Source of the DNA: Pseudomonadota bacterium
GTDB taxonomy: Bacteria > Pseudomonadota > Alphaproteobacteria > Rhizobiales > Xanthobacteraceae
Direction of reading: 5' to 3'
Assembly (NCBI GenBank): GCA_018971625.1
Contig: JAGXAJ010000023.1
Location: 1-53,206, forward strand
DNA length: 53,206 nt
Shown: positions 27,711 through 35,891 of the stretch, piece by piece
Layout: every line of letters begins with the position of its first letter
How positions within the stretch are numbered: position 1 is the stretch's first letter
Translations under genes and position numbers: made by a program
Notes under the pieces: generated by a model
What the model saw: only the letters and a program-made list of their open reading frames with translations
Told to the model about the DNA's origin: nothing
The model's database searches: none

Positions 27711-29371
27711 GCACGACCACATTCGACGACACGCCGCGGATCGAGCCAACTGCTCGGCCAAGTTACCTCACAGAAGAGAATACGGTCGCATCCTGGCTGT
27801 TCACGCGTGATCACAAGCGCATCGCGCTGCTGTTTTTCGCTTCCATCACCTTTTTCTTCTTTGTCGGTGGCGGCGCCGCCGCGCTGATCCGGATGAATCT
27901 CGCCACGCCGGAAGGCCTGCTGCAGCCGTCGCTCTACAACCGCATGTTCACGATGCACGGCATCATCATGGTCTGGTTCTTCCTGATCCCGTCGATACCG
28001 ACCACGTTCGGCAATTTCTTCGTGCCGTTGATGATCGGAGCCCGCGACCTGGCGTTCCCGCGGGTCAATCTGCTGAGCTGGTATGTCTTCAATCTTTCCG
28101 GTCTGGTCGTGCTTTACGCCTTGATCATGGGAGCCGCTGATACCGGCTGGACGTTCTACACGCCGCTGTCCACGGTCTATGCGAATGGATACGTGTTCGC
28201 GGCGGCAATGGCGGTCTTCATCAACGGCTTTTCGTCGATCATGACGGCGCTCAATTTTATAGTCACCATTCACCGGTTGCGTGCGCCGGGGATGACCTGG
28301 ATGCGTCTACCGCTTTTCGTGTGGGCGATCTATGCCGTCAGTGTCGTGATGCTGACGGCGACCCCTGTACTGGCGATGGATACCTTCCTGCTGGCAGTGG
28401 AACGCTTTATCGGCATCGGCCTGTTCGATCCCCGACATGGCGGCGACCCGCTGTTGTGGCAGCATATGTTCTGGTTCTACTCCCACCCCGCGGTCTACAT
28501 CATGATCCTGCCCGCAATGGGCGTGGTCAGCGAAATCATCCCCTGCTACGCGCGGCGGCCGATATTTGGCTATGCCGGAATGACGATCGCGCTGATGGCG
28601 ATCGCGATCCTGAGCTTTTTCGTCTGGGCGCACCACATGTTCGTGGCAGGAATCTCGATTTATGCCGGCGTGGCGTTTTCCCTGCTGACGTTCTTTGTCG
28701 CCGTGCCCTCGGCAATCAAGGTGTTCAATTGGACGGTGAGCTTGCACAAGGGCAGGATCACCTTCGATGCGCCGATGCTTTACGCGCTCGGGTTTGTCCT
28801 GTTGTTCACTTTGGGTGGCGTCACGGGGCTAATGCTGGCGACACTTGCGGTCGACGTCAGCGTCCATGGTACTTATTTCGTCATCGCTCACTTCCACTAT
28901 ATCATGGTCGGAGCCACGGTCAGCGCGTTCTTCGGCGCGCTGCATTATTGGTGGCCGAAGATGACTGGACGCCTGTATCCGGAAATGTGGGCCCGCTTTG
29001 CGGCGATCCTGACCTATGTCGGATTTAATCTGACCTTCTTTCCGCAATTTGTGCTCGGTTATCTCGGCATGCCCAGGCGCTCCTATACCTATCCTGCCGA
29101 ATGGCAGATATGGAATGTGCTGTCGTCTGCTGGCGCCTCCATTCTCGCGGTGGCCTATCTGCTTCCGCTGCTTTATCTCGGTTGGTCGATCTTCCGGGAA
29201 CGCAAAGCAGATGCAAATCCGTGGGCTGCCACCGGACTGGAGTGGACTACGCCGTCGCCCCCACCCACTCACAATTTTGAGCGGACGCCACGCGTCAGCC
29301 GGGGGCCCTATAACTACGATCCGGAGAACGATCGTTTCATCACGCAGGAGGGCACGCCGCATGCCCGTTGA
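27707..29371 (+). CDS. coxA: caa3-type cytochrome c oxidase subunit I (A2 type)
   Basis: 554 residues, twelve helices. Haem a ligands are His84 (FTMHGIIMVW) and His397; haem a3 is bound by His395 (IAHFHYIMVG). CuB ligands are His260, His309 and His310. The motif at 258-264 is YSHPAVY in place of GHPEVY, so the K/D-channel glutamate is absent and the YS pair of A2-type oxygen reductases takes its place, as in the caa3 enzyme of Rhodothermus marinus. Reduces oxygen to water and pumps protons. ATGA overlap with coxB. Confidence 0.95.
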   Translation: MSTTTFDDTPRIEPTARPSYLTEENTVASWLFTRDHKRIALLFFASITFFFFVGGGAAALIRMNLATPEGLLQPSLYNRMFTMHGIIMVWFFLIPSIPTTFGNFFVPLMIGARDLAFPRVNLLSWYVFNLSGLVVLYALIMGAADTGWTFYTPLSTVYANGYVFAAAMAVFINGFSSIMTALNFIVTIHRLRAPGMTWMRLPLFVWAIYAVSVVMLTATPVLAMDTFLLAVERFIGIGLFDPRHGGDPLLWQHMFWFYSHPAVYIMILPAMGVVSEIIPCYARRPIFGYAGMTIALMAIAILSFFVWAHHMFVAGISIYAGVAFSLLTFFVAVPSAIKVFNWTVSLHKGRITFDAPMLYALGFVLLFTLGGVTGLMLATLAVDVSVHGTYFVIAHFHYIMVGATVSAFFGALHYWWPKMTGRLYPEMWARFAAILTYVGFNLTFFPQFVLGYLGMPRRSYTYPAEWQIWNVLSSAGASILAVAYLLPLLYLGWSIFRERKADANPWAATGLEWTTPSPPPTHNFERTPRVSRGPYNYDPENDRFITQEGTPHAR

Positions 29372-30014
29372 TGTGCGCCGGGTACCCGAGGTCCAATATG
29401 CCACGCTGGAGCAGCAGGGCGACACCGCTCAGCTCGGCATATGGGCCTTTCTGGTGAACGAGACCATCTTCTTCGGTGCTCTGATATTCACCTACTATCT
29501 CTATCGAATGACCTATCCGCGCGAATTCGCGGCGGCCGCAAAGGACGCCGTGTTGTGGTGTGGCAGCCTCAATTTTTTCATCTTGCTGACGAGCAGTCTG
29601 ACCATCGTGCTTGCCATCAATGCTGCGGCACAGGACGAGCGCCCGAACAGAATGGTCCGGTGGCTGCTTGTCACTTTGATCCTCGGCGTGGCCTTCCTGG
29701 GTGTCAAAGGTTACGAGTATTATCTCGATTTTCAGGACAAGGTCGTTCCGATCGTCGACTTCGAAGTCAAGCCGGGGGAGGGATCAGCAGGCGAGTTGTT
29801 CTGGATTTTCTACTGGGTCGCAACGGGACTGCACGCCATACATCTCACCGTTGGGATCGGACTCGTGCTTTACATGCTGCTCTGGCCGATACGGCGCGGT
29901 GAAATAGGCCCCGCCTACTACGCGCCGCTCGAGGTGGTGGGTATTTACTGGAGCTTCGTCGATACCGTTTGGATCTTCCTCTTTCCCGCGATTTACCTGG
30001 TCGGGCGCTCATGA
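29361..30014 (+). CDS. coxC: caa3-type cytochrome c oxidase subunit III
   Basis: 217 residues with about five helices, the short form of subunit III usual in caa3 enzymes. GIWAFLVNETIFFGALIFTY has the conserved Glu near the lipid pocket, and FWIFYWVATGLHAIHLTVGI and YWSFVDTVWIFLFPAIYL close the fold. Starts 10 bases inside the end of coxA. Distinct from the long aa3-type CoxC at 39.8 kb. Confidence 0.93.
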   Translation: MPVDVRRVPEVQYATLEQQGDTAQLGIWAFLVNETIFFGALIFTYYLYRMTYPREFAAAAKDAVLWCGSLNFFILLTSSLTIVLAINAAAQDERPNRMVRWLLVTLILGVAFLGVKGYEYYLDFQDKVVPIVDFEVKPGEGSAGELFWIFYWVATGLHAIHLTVGIGLVLYMLLWPIRRGEIGPAYYAPLEVVGIYWSFVDTVWIFLFPAIYLVGRS

Positions 30015-30373
30015 CAATCGGTCCTGAAATCCACGCCACGCGCGCAAGGCCACTGCCGTTTGTAATCGCGTGGATCCTGCTGCTGCTGCTGGCAGGGGTG
30101 AGCGCGTGGACTGCCTTTCTCGGCCTTGGGATCTGGGCACCCGTGATACAATTCGGAATAGCCGCGATACAGACGGCGGTCTTGTTCGCCCTGTTCATGC
30201 GCCTCAAGGGAGCGCCGTCATTGAAATGGGTGTTCGCCATCACAGGGTTTTTCTGGTTGCTGTTCCTGTATGGCCTGAGCATGACGGACTATTCCAACCG
30301 GCAGAACTGGCCGCCAGCTCCCATTTCCGAGATAGGTCCTGGCTCCCATCAAGCGTCCCTGAATGGCTCATGA
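30011..30373 (+). CDS. coxD: caa3-type cytochrome c oxidase subunit IV
   Basis: 120 residues with three helices (ILLLLLAGVSAWTAFLGLG, FGIAAIQTAVLFALFMRLKG and VFAITGFFWLLFLYGLSMTD), matching the small subunit IV (CtaF/CoxD type) that stabilises bacterial oxidases. Start overlaps the coxC stop (ATGA). It is the last gene of the twelve-gene act-cox operon; after it the strand changes. Confidence 0.88.
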   Translation: MTIGPEIHATRARPLPFVIAWILLLLLAGVSAWTAFLGLGIWAPVIQFGIAAIQTAVLFALFMRLKGAPSLKWVFAITGFFWLLFLYGLSMTDYSNRQNWPPAPISEIGPGSHQASLNGS

Positions 30374-30478
30374 GTGCACGCCTTCGGCGGCGCCTTGGCA
30401 GGTAAGCGGGCACGCCGCACGGCCACTGAATGGGGCAGCAGCGGGGCTGCGAGATCTGAAGGCCGGAGCGACCTATCA

Positions 30479-30739
30479 TCACTTCGGACGGGCGTCCTCA
30501 TTATTCATCAAGGCTATGCCAGTCAAGGTCGCGCCAACGGCAAATGCCGTGATCAGCGCACCCGTGAAAAGCCAGACCGTGAAACTCCCTTTGCTTTCGA
30601 GCTGCATGGCGAAAGCCGGGTAGAGAACCAGCAAAAGCGCTCCCATTACCAAACCCATCCCCGCTCCCATACCCGTGTGCACCAGCACCTTCGAGGCGGG
30701 CACCTTCGGTCGAACTCTGGATGGCTTCTTTTCTTGCAT
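30479..30739 (-). CDS. Small two-helix membrane protein
   Basis: 86 residues. A basic N-terminus is followed by two helices (GMGAGMGLVMGALLLVLYPA and FTVWLFTGALITAFAVGATL). ATG 30739 has a GGAAG site five bases upstream; an in-frame ATG five codons earlier has none. It lies convergent to the act-cox operon and divergent from hpnK. I do not recognise the family. Confidence 0.6.
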   Translation of the reverse strand: MQEKKPSRVRPKVPASKVLVHTGMGAGMGLVMGALLLVLYPAFAMQLESKGSFTVWLFTGALITAFAVGATLTGIALMNNEDARPK

Positions 30740-30902
30740 CTGACTTCCAATCATATTTGGAGGTATCTTGCCCTCTCATGAGATTTAACGGACACCCTGA
30801 ACGCACGTTCCAATCCGGAATGCAAAAGTTCCGACGCGGAGGAACGATCGGGAGCACCGGCCGTTCACGACGCAGTGAGCTCGACAGCGCCTCCGAGGGA
30901 TC

Positions 30903-31790
30903 ATGATTCCGGTCATCATAACGGCAGATGATTTCGGGCTGGCCGAGGAATTGAACGAGGCCGTGGAGATTGCGCATCGGTGTGGCGTTCTGAGCGCAGC
31001 GAGCCTGATGGTCGGCGGTCCGGCCGCCCGGGATGCTTTACGGCGTGCGCAACGGTTGCCCAGGCTGAGTGTGGGATTGCATCTGGTGCTGGCCGACGCG
31101 GAGCCAATGCTTTCGCGCGAGCGGATCCCTTGTCTGGTCGATTCCGCAGGGAGATTGCGCAAGGATATCGTGCAACTCGCCTTCGAATTGATGCGGTCAC
31201 CAAGATGTCGGGCGCAGATGCGTGCCGAGATAGACGCCCAGTTCGTCTCTTTCGCGCGCAGTGGCCTGCGTCTGGATCACGTGAGCTTTCACAAGCACTA
31301 TCATTTACATCCGGTCGTCGGGCGCGAGGTCGTTGCCGCTTGCCGGCGCTTTGGTTCGCCGCCCTTACGCGTCCCCGCGGAGCCGGGTTCGGTGATCCGG
31401 TTTGTCGAGCCGGGCTCGGCCCGCGCCGCCACATCCGCAGCGCTTGCGGCCTGGACGACGTTGCTGCGCGCGCAGGCGCATCATGCAGGACTGTTGGTTC
31501 CGAACGCCGTGTTCGGGCTGGCATGGAGCGGACAGTTCACGACGACCCGGTTGCGCCGGTTGCTGCGGCATCTACCGAGCGGGCTTGTCGAAATCTACAC
31601 CCATCCAGCTACGGTTGATCGGTTCTCCGGCAGCGTGCCTGGGTACAGATATTCCGAGGAACTCGCAGCCCTCTGCGCACCGGAGGTGTTGGCGGAGGTG
31701 CGGCGAGCTCAGATCCAGCCAACCGGCTACTCCGGTCCTGGTCAGACGGCCTGCGCGTCCGCCATTATTTTCGACCCTGGAGCGGCGTGA
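30903..31790 (+). CDS. hpnK: Hopanoid deacetylase HpnK (YdjC-like)
   Basis: 295 residues. The YdjC-like carbohydrate-deacetylase signature is present: IITADDFGLAEELNEAV (metal-binding Asp pair), SVGLHLVLADAEP, LDHVSFHKHYHLHPVV with the metal His residues, and EIYTHPAT. HpnK removes the acetyl group from N-acetylglucosaminyl-bacteriohopanetetrol made by HpnI. hpnI lies 20 kb away in this window, separated by the act-cox operon. Start ATG 30903 follows CTCCGAGG. Cytoplasmic or peripheral. Confidence 0.87.
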   Translation: MIPVIITADDFGLAEELNEAVEIAHRCGVLSAASLMVGGPAARDALRRAQRLPRLSVGLHLVLADAEPMLSRERIPCLVDSAGRLRKDIVQLAFELMRSPRCRAQMRAEIDAQFVSFARSGLRLDHVSFHKHYHLHPVVGREVVAACRRFGSPPLRVPAEPGSVIRFVEPGSARAATSAALAAWTTLLRAQAHHAGLLVPNAVFGLAWSGQFTTTRLRRLLRHLPSGLVEIYTHPATVDRFSGSVPGYRYSEELAALCAPEVLAEVRRAQIQPTGYSGPGQTACASAIIFDPGAA

Positions 31791-32104
31791 GGCTCTACGG
31801 CTTGTTGATAGGGTGCTGAAGCTGTGTCTGGCCGGCCACGAAATTTGTGCCCGGCGCGCTCAACGCGACGATTCTCGCCCGGCTTAGGCGCTCTCCAGCG
31901 AATACCAAAATGCTTGACCGCTTCTTTCGAGCGATCGCAGGCCGCCACGTGCTGAACAAAAGCCGGACCGATCAGCCTGCATTGCCTCTCGTGGTCCGGC
32001 TTGAATTTGCTGACAGTGAACCACATCAAGTCGCGGCGATATAGGGTGGCTATGCCAAAGTCGCGCACGCGCCTTGATGTGTTTCAGCAAAGGTATGGCG
32101 AAGC
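31791..32104. other. Gap after hpnK
   Basis: About 310 bases. A minus-strand frame of some 100 codons (DLMWFTVSKFKPDHERQCRL and FVQHVAACDRSKEAVKHFG) runs through it and into the end of hpnK. It could be a small conserved peptide, but I cannot support it as a gene. Confidence 0.3.
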
Positions 32105-32161
32105 CTACTTCTTTTTCTTCTTGCCGGTCTTCTTTTTTGCCTTCTTCGCTTTCTTGGCCAT
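32105..32161 (-). CDS. 18-residue lysine-rich peptide (truncated histone-like tail)
   Basis: MAKKAKKAKKKTGKKKKK, then stop: 13 of 18 residues are Lys. GGAGGG lies four bases before the ATG, a strong ribosome site. Longer Lys/Ala-rich, histone H1-like proteins starting MAKKAKKAKKK are common in bradyrhizobia, so this may be a shortened relative that binds nucleic acid. No other reading frame overlaps convincingly. Expression is unproven. Confidence 0.5.
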   Translation of the reverse strand: MAKKAKKAKKKTGKKKKK

Positions 32162-32590
32162 ATCACCCTCCGTGATCCCATTGTTGAGTTCAATGCAGTC
32201 GACATCGACATGCATAAACATAAAGTACACCACATTTGTAAAATTGATACTGCGCGCTTCGAACAAGGTAAATGGCGGTCCAATTGCAGCGCGTTGCTGA
32301 TAGCGCGATCTCTCACGCCGGCGTCGGCGCATTAGCTGGACGACGTTGTCTAGCCGAAAAACAGCAGCGCTACGTGGAGACACGGCCGGGCCTTTGCGAA
32401 GCGCGCCGTACTCCATCGAACGCACCGGCAGATCGGAAGGCGAATTGTTGAACGGCTGCGCTGGCGCGTCGTTGCTCTGCTTGCGCACAGTGAGTAGACG
32501 AGTCGGATGCCCATAATTGCAGGGGGAGAGTTGAAACTGCCGGGAAGAAAGCGCAAAGCGCCGCAGTTCAAAGCTGCGAACTCAATTCGC
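32162..32590. other. AT-richer gap without a recognisable gene
   Basis: About 430 bases upstream of the Lys-rich peptide and downstream of the protease gene. Minus-strand frames here (for example through FTLFEARSINFTNVVYFMF) lack any domain. The AT-rich part near 32170-32250 probably carries the promoter of the small peptide. Confidence 0.35.
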
Positions 32591-33787
32591 CTACCCCTGG
32601 TTAAGTTGCGAGATGTCGGCGATCCGTAGCTTCACGTTGCGGCTTCGTCCGTCACGTTGCACGGTCAAGGTGACCTCTTTGCCAATGCCGGCATTCTCGA
32701 AAGTCGAGGCCAATTCGTCCATGCTGTGAATGGGCTTGCCATTGACCTCGGTGATGACATCCCTGATCGTTCCGTCCGCGTCAACGCCTTGGATGCCTGC
32801 CGAAGCCGCCGGCGAATCCGGTACGGTTCGTACGATCACGACGCCGTCTATTCCGAGACTTGTGGCCTCTGCCTGCCTTGCGGCCACGATTCCGATCCCG
32901 GGAAGCGGTACGTGACCGTTGCGGATCAACTCGGTCGCGACGCGGTTGACGATATCCACGGGAATGGCGAAGCCGATACCGGCCGACGCGCCCGATCCCG
33001 AAACGATCGCGCTGTTTACGCCGATCAGTCGCCCGGCGCTGTCGAGCAGCGGGCCGCCCGAGTTTCCCGGGTTGATGGGGGCATCGGTCTGGATCATGCC
33101 CTTGATCTCATGGGCGGTATCGGTCGGCAGCCGGCGGCCGAGCGCACTGATGATTCCATGGGTTAGAGTCTGGTCCAGCCCATAGGGATTGCCAATCGCG
33201 AACGTGCTCTGGCCGACCTGCAGGTCCGCGGACCGGCCGACCGTGATGGGATGCAAGGCGGAACTTGGCCGTTCCAACTGGAGAAGCGCAAGGTCGTAAT
33301 TTGGCGCGGTCCCGACCACACGGCCCGCGACAAACTCGCCGGAGGTGAGGCGAATCCCGATCTGGGCCGTGCCAGTAATGACATGGTTGTTCGTGATGAC
33401 ATGGCCGGCCGAGTCCCAGATGATGCCGGAGCCCGACTGCACCAGGCTTTGTTGTCCGCCGGAAAACAGCGAGGCCGTCGGGGCGCCGCGTGCGAAGACG
33501 TGCACCACGGATGGGGATGCCTTCTTGAAAAGGTCGATGGTTGTCTGTTCATTTGCGCCTAGGTTGCCGCGGGCCGTCACGGTCCGCGGTGTGGAGGCGG
33601 AAAACCACCAACCCATCAGGTAGGGATCCAAAACCCAGATGGTTGTCAGCAGGAGAAGCCAGCCGATGGCAAAACGCCGGAAACGAACGGAAACGCTGTT
33701 CCCCGCTTTCCGATCGGGCGGTCTTCCGTTTCCAGGCCCTGGCATTGCCGTCGGATTGGAGAGCTCTTCATTGCGCCAATCAGTCAT
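32591..33787 (-). CDS. HtrA/DegP-like serine protease with PDZ domain
   Basis: 398 residues. A membrane anchor (about 38-58) precedes a trypsin-like domain with the triad His135 (VITNNHVITG), Asp165 (NYDLALLQL) and Ser243 (NPGNSGGPLL), and one PDZ domain (about 300-390, GIGIVAARQAEATSLG, EVNGKPIHSMDELASTF). It is the membrane-bound DegS-like arrangement: single PDZ, periplasmic protease, likely quality control of envelope proteins. ATG 33787 is taken with GAGAACGAA upstream; six more codons back to TTG are possible. Confidence 0.88.
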   Translation of the reverse strand: MTDWRNEELSNPTAMPGPGNGRPPDRKAGNSVSVRFRRFAIGWLLLLTTIWVLDPYLMGWWFSASTPRTVTARGNLGANEQTTIDLFKKASPSVVHVFARGAPTASLFSGGQQSLVQSGSGIIWDSAGHVITNNHVITGTAQIGIRLTSGEFVAGRVVGTAPNYDLALLQLERPSSALHPITVGRSADLQVGQSTFAIGNPYGLDQTLTHGIISALGRRLPTDTAHEIKGMIQTDAPINPGNSGGPLLDSAGRLIGVNSAIVSGSGASAGIGFAIPVDIVNRVATELIRNGHVPLPGIGIVAARQAEATSLGIDGVVIVRTVPDSPAASAGIQGVDADGTIRDVITEVNGKPIHSMDELASTFENAGIGKEVTLTVQRDGRSRNVKLRIADISQLNQG

Positions 33788-34123
33788 TTCGTTCGTTCTC
33801 GGCAAGCGCTAATCAGCTTGATGACGTCGACGGTTGCGGCATTCCTAAATGGAGTTGGTGTTGTTAACTTGAGCAAATGCGCATGGCCTCACGAGGCTCC
33901 ACGAGCCCTGGGGCGTTGCAAACGTTTCCAGACAAGCCGGACGATCATCCGGCCGAGGCCCGACCAGCATGTCACCCCCTTTGTGGCGATCCTCGCGGCA
34001 AGAGCGCGCTGGCCGGTCTTCCCCAGCCGGGACTATGCAACGCTGATCCGAACGTATGTTTCGTGCGGCCAGCGTTGCGCAATCCGAACCTGAAGCTGCA
34101 CAGATTTCTGATGCTCTTTGACA
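33788..34123. other. Gap upstream of the protease gene
   Basis: About 335 bases between the protease start and the end of the DUF4142 gene, both on the minus strand. It should hold the protease promoter. I see no convincing sigma-32 or EcfG consensus and no gene. Confidence 0.35.
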
Positions 34124-34651
34124 TTATTTCTTCGACGTCAAGGCTTCGGCCGCCTGCAAGTGTTTCTGCAACACAGGGACGGTCTGTTTGGCGAAATCAG
34201 CCAGGTCAGAAGTGGAGTTTGCTTCCTTTTGATACTTGCTGACATCCTTCTGGTGGTCACGGACCATATCCCCGGCGAAGCTTGCGTCGAACTTGCCGGC
34301 GGGAAGGTTGCTGAGTTTGCGATACGCGCGCTCCTGCATCGCATTCGGCTCGGACGGCTTCTTGAGACCGTTCTTGTCTGCGATTTGCTGCGCCTTTTGC
34401 AGGTTTTCGGAGTGATCCTCCTCGAGCATCTTGCCGAACTGCTTTACGCGATCTCCTTGCCCCTTTTCCTGCGCCAGCTTGCCCATCTGGATCTCCGCAA
34501 GGTCGCCCTGGATCGCTTCGGTCATAAATTGCTGATCTTTGTTTCCGCCGCGAGGGGCCGCGGAAGCTGACGACCAGGCAGATACTGTGGAGAGCGCAAA
34601 AGCCGCGGCACCGATGACCAGAGGCCAACGATGCGATTTCTGAGTCGACAT
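34124..34651 (-). CDS. Exported DUF4142 protein
   Basis: 175 residues. A signal peptide (about 1-33, ending ASA) leads to a helical DUF4142 domain, a ferritin-like four-helix bundle: DQQFMTEAIQGDLAEIQMGK, FGKMLEEDHSENLQKAQQIA and ASFAGDMVRDHQKDVSKYQK. It should be periplasmic. The function is unknown; rhizobial copies are often stress-induced. The ribosome site TTGGAG precedes ATG 34651. A GGAAC element lies about 80 bases upstream, but I see no proper EcfG partner. Confidence 0.8.
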   Translation of the reverse strand: MSTQKSHRWPLVIGAAAFALSTVSAWSSASAAPRGGNKDQQFMTEAIQGDLAEIQMGKLAQEKGQGDRVKQFGKMLEEDHSENLQKAQQIADKNGLKKPSEPNAMQERAYRKLSNLPAGKFDASFAGDMVRDHQKDVSKYQKEANSTSDLADFAKQTVPVLQKHLQAAEALTSKK

Positions 34652-34976
34652 GGTATAGCTCCAACAGGTTAGCACGAATCGCCCCGCACGCTCGGCTCAA
34701 TCCATGCTGCCTTTGTTGGTTCCTATTCCATAGGCAGCCCGCAGGCCATCGTCGACCGCGAGTTCGATTGAATGAAGCAAGACGAACTGGACCAACGCAC
34801 GCGAAAGCCACAGGCTCAGGCGACTGGACGTCGATGCTGACGCGTGACGCGCTCGGAAAATTCCAGCCAGCAGGCCGTTGAAATGCACGGTTTGAAATCC
34901 GCACGGCAAGTCCGCCTTAAGGCCGTGCGGCAGGACCGCGCCTCCAAGCCATAATGTTCGGGGATCAGCGACTGCG

Positions 34977-35177
34977 TTAATCAATGTCGTTGTCGGATTT
35001 TCGGCGCGCGCCACGCAATGGTGGGAAGGGACAGCCAATCTTCCGAGCGCGTTGGCCGACGCTATGGTTCTTTCGTTTCAGGGCGGCGCCGGCCCGGACC
35101 TTGGATGCGCCTTCCGCTACGAGAGATCGTAGGCGATCGTCTTCTTCAGGGGTCCATCGCCGGGATTTATTCAGCAC
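34977..35177 (-). CDS. Small SANT/Myb-like DNA-binding protein
   Basis: 66 residues. RRWTPEEDDRLRSLVAEGAS and AALKRKNHSVGQRARKIGCP form a helix-turn-helix of the SANT/Myb type, with the conserved Trp and the third helix ending RARKIG. Very similar small proteins are widespread in bradyrhizobia. It probably binds DNA; targets are unknown. Single gene. Confidence 0.65.
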   Translation of the reverse strand: MLNKSRRWTPEEDDRLRSLVAEGASKVRAGAALKRKNHSVGQRARKIGCPFPPLRGARRKSDNDID

Positions 35178-35891
35178 GTCTAAGGTCCGAAAATCATGGC
35201 GCCGAATGTGAAGACAGCGGAGCCGATCCAGATCATCACGTCATCACGGCGGCACGCTTTGCCGCGATGCAGGGCGCTGGTTTCATGACCCTATAACCCA
35301 GGACGGACCTCGTTTGTTCCGACCATGAGATCGGCCCCGGCCAGCAGGAGACCGTCGGGCGGCTCAAGCTAATCCGCGCCGGCGTGACGGGCAGACATAA
35401 ATAGCCAGCTACGCCGCCTCGAAGCCGGCGCATCCTCGCATGTCGCGGTCGCGCCGCTTCGGCATTCCACCAGGCTCGGTGCCAGGATAGAAGCCGCGGT
35501 CCATCCCCATCCCCACAGGAAGCGGCGCGCCACTGCGGTGTCCGATCATCCGGCGCCTGGACCTCTCCATGGAAGAGGTGCCAGCAGTCCTCGCGTTGCC
35601 CCCTGCTGAGGCAAGGTCGGGCAGTACGACAATAGCCCGCTGCCAGATCGAGACGGCATACGCGCCCTGCCGGTGGGAGGATGCACGGCGCCATCAGCCA
35701 GCGGGTCTTCAGAAAGATAGTAAGGCAAGCACTTTGAAGGCGAAAAACCGCGGATTTCACGGGCGTCGCGCATTTTCAACCAGTCTCCAGCCTCCGAAAT
35801 TGGCAACCGGTGACAACTATCGCCGGGAGAGGGGCTGAATTTAAGGACCCGACGTTCCCTTTTTGCGTTGTCATGATGGGCCGAGGACGTC
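35178..35891. other. Long gap with one weak minus-strand small frame
   Basis: About 700 bases. On the minus strand, 35409-35549 reads MIGHRSGAPLPVGMGMDRG followed by FYPGTEPGGMPKRRD and ends FEAA-stop (46 residues). The composition is protein-like but there is no close ribosome site, so I give it only as a possibility. Other frames look random. The end next to 35892 should hold the promoter of the PLP-fold gene. Confidence 0.3.
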
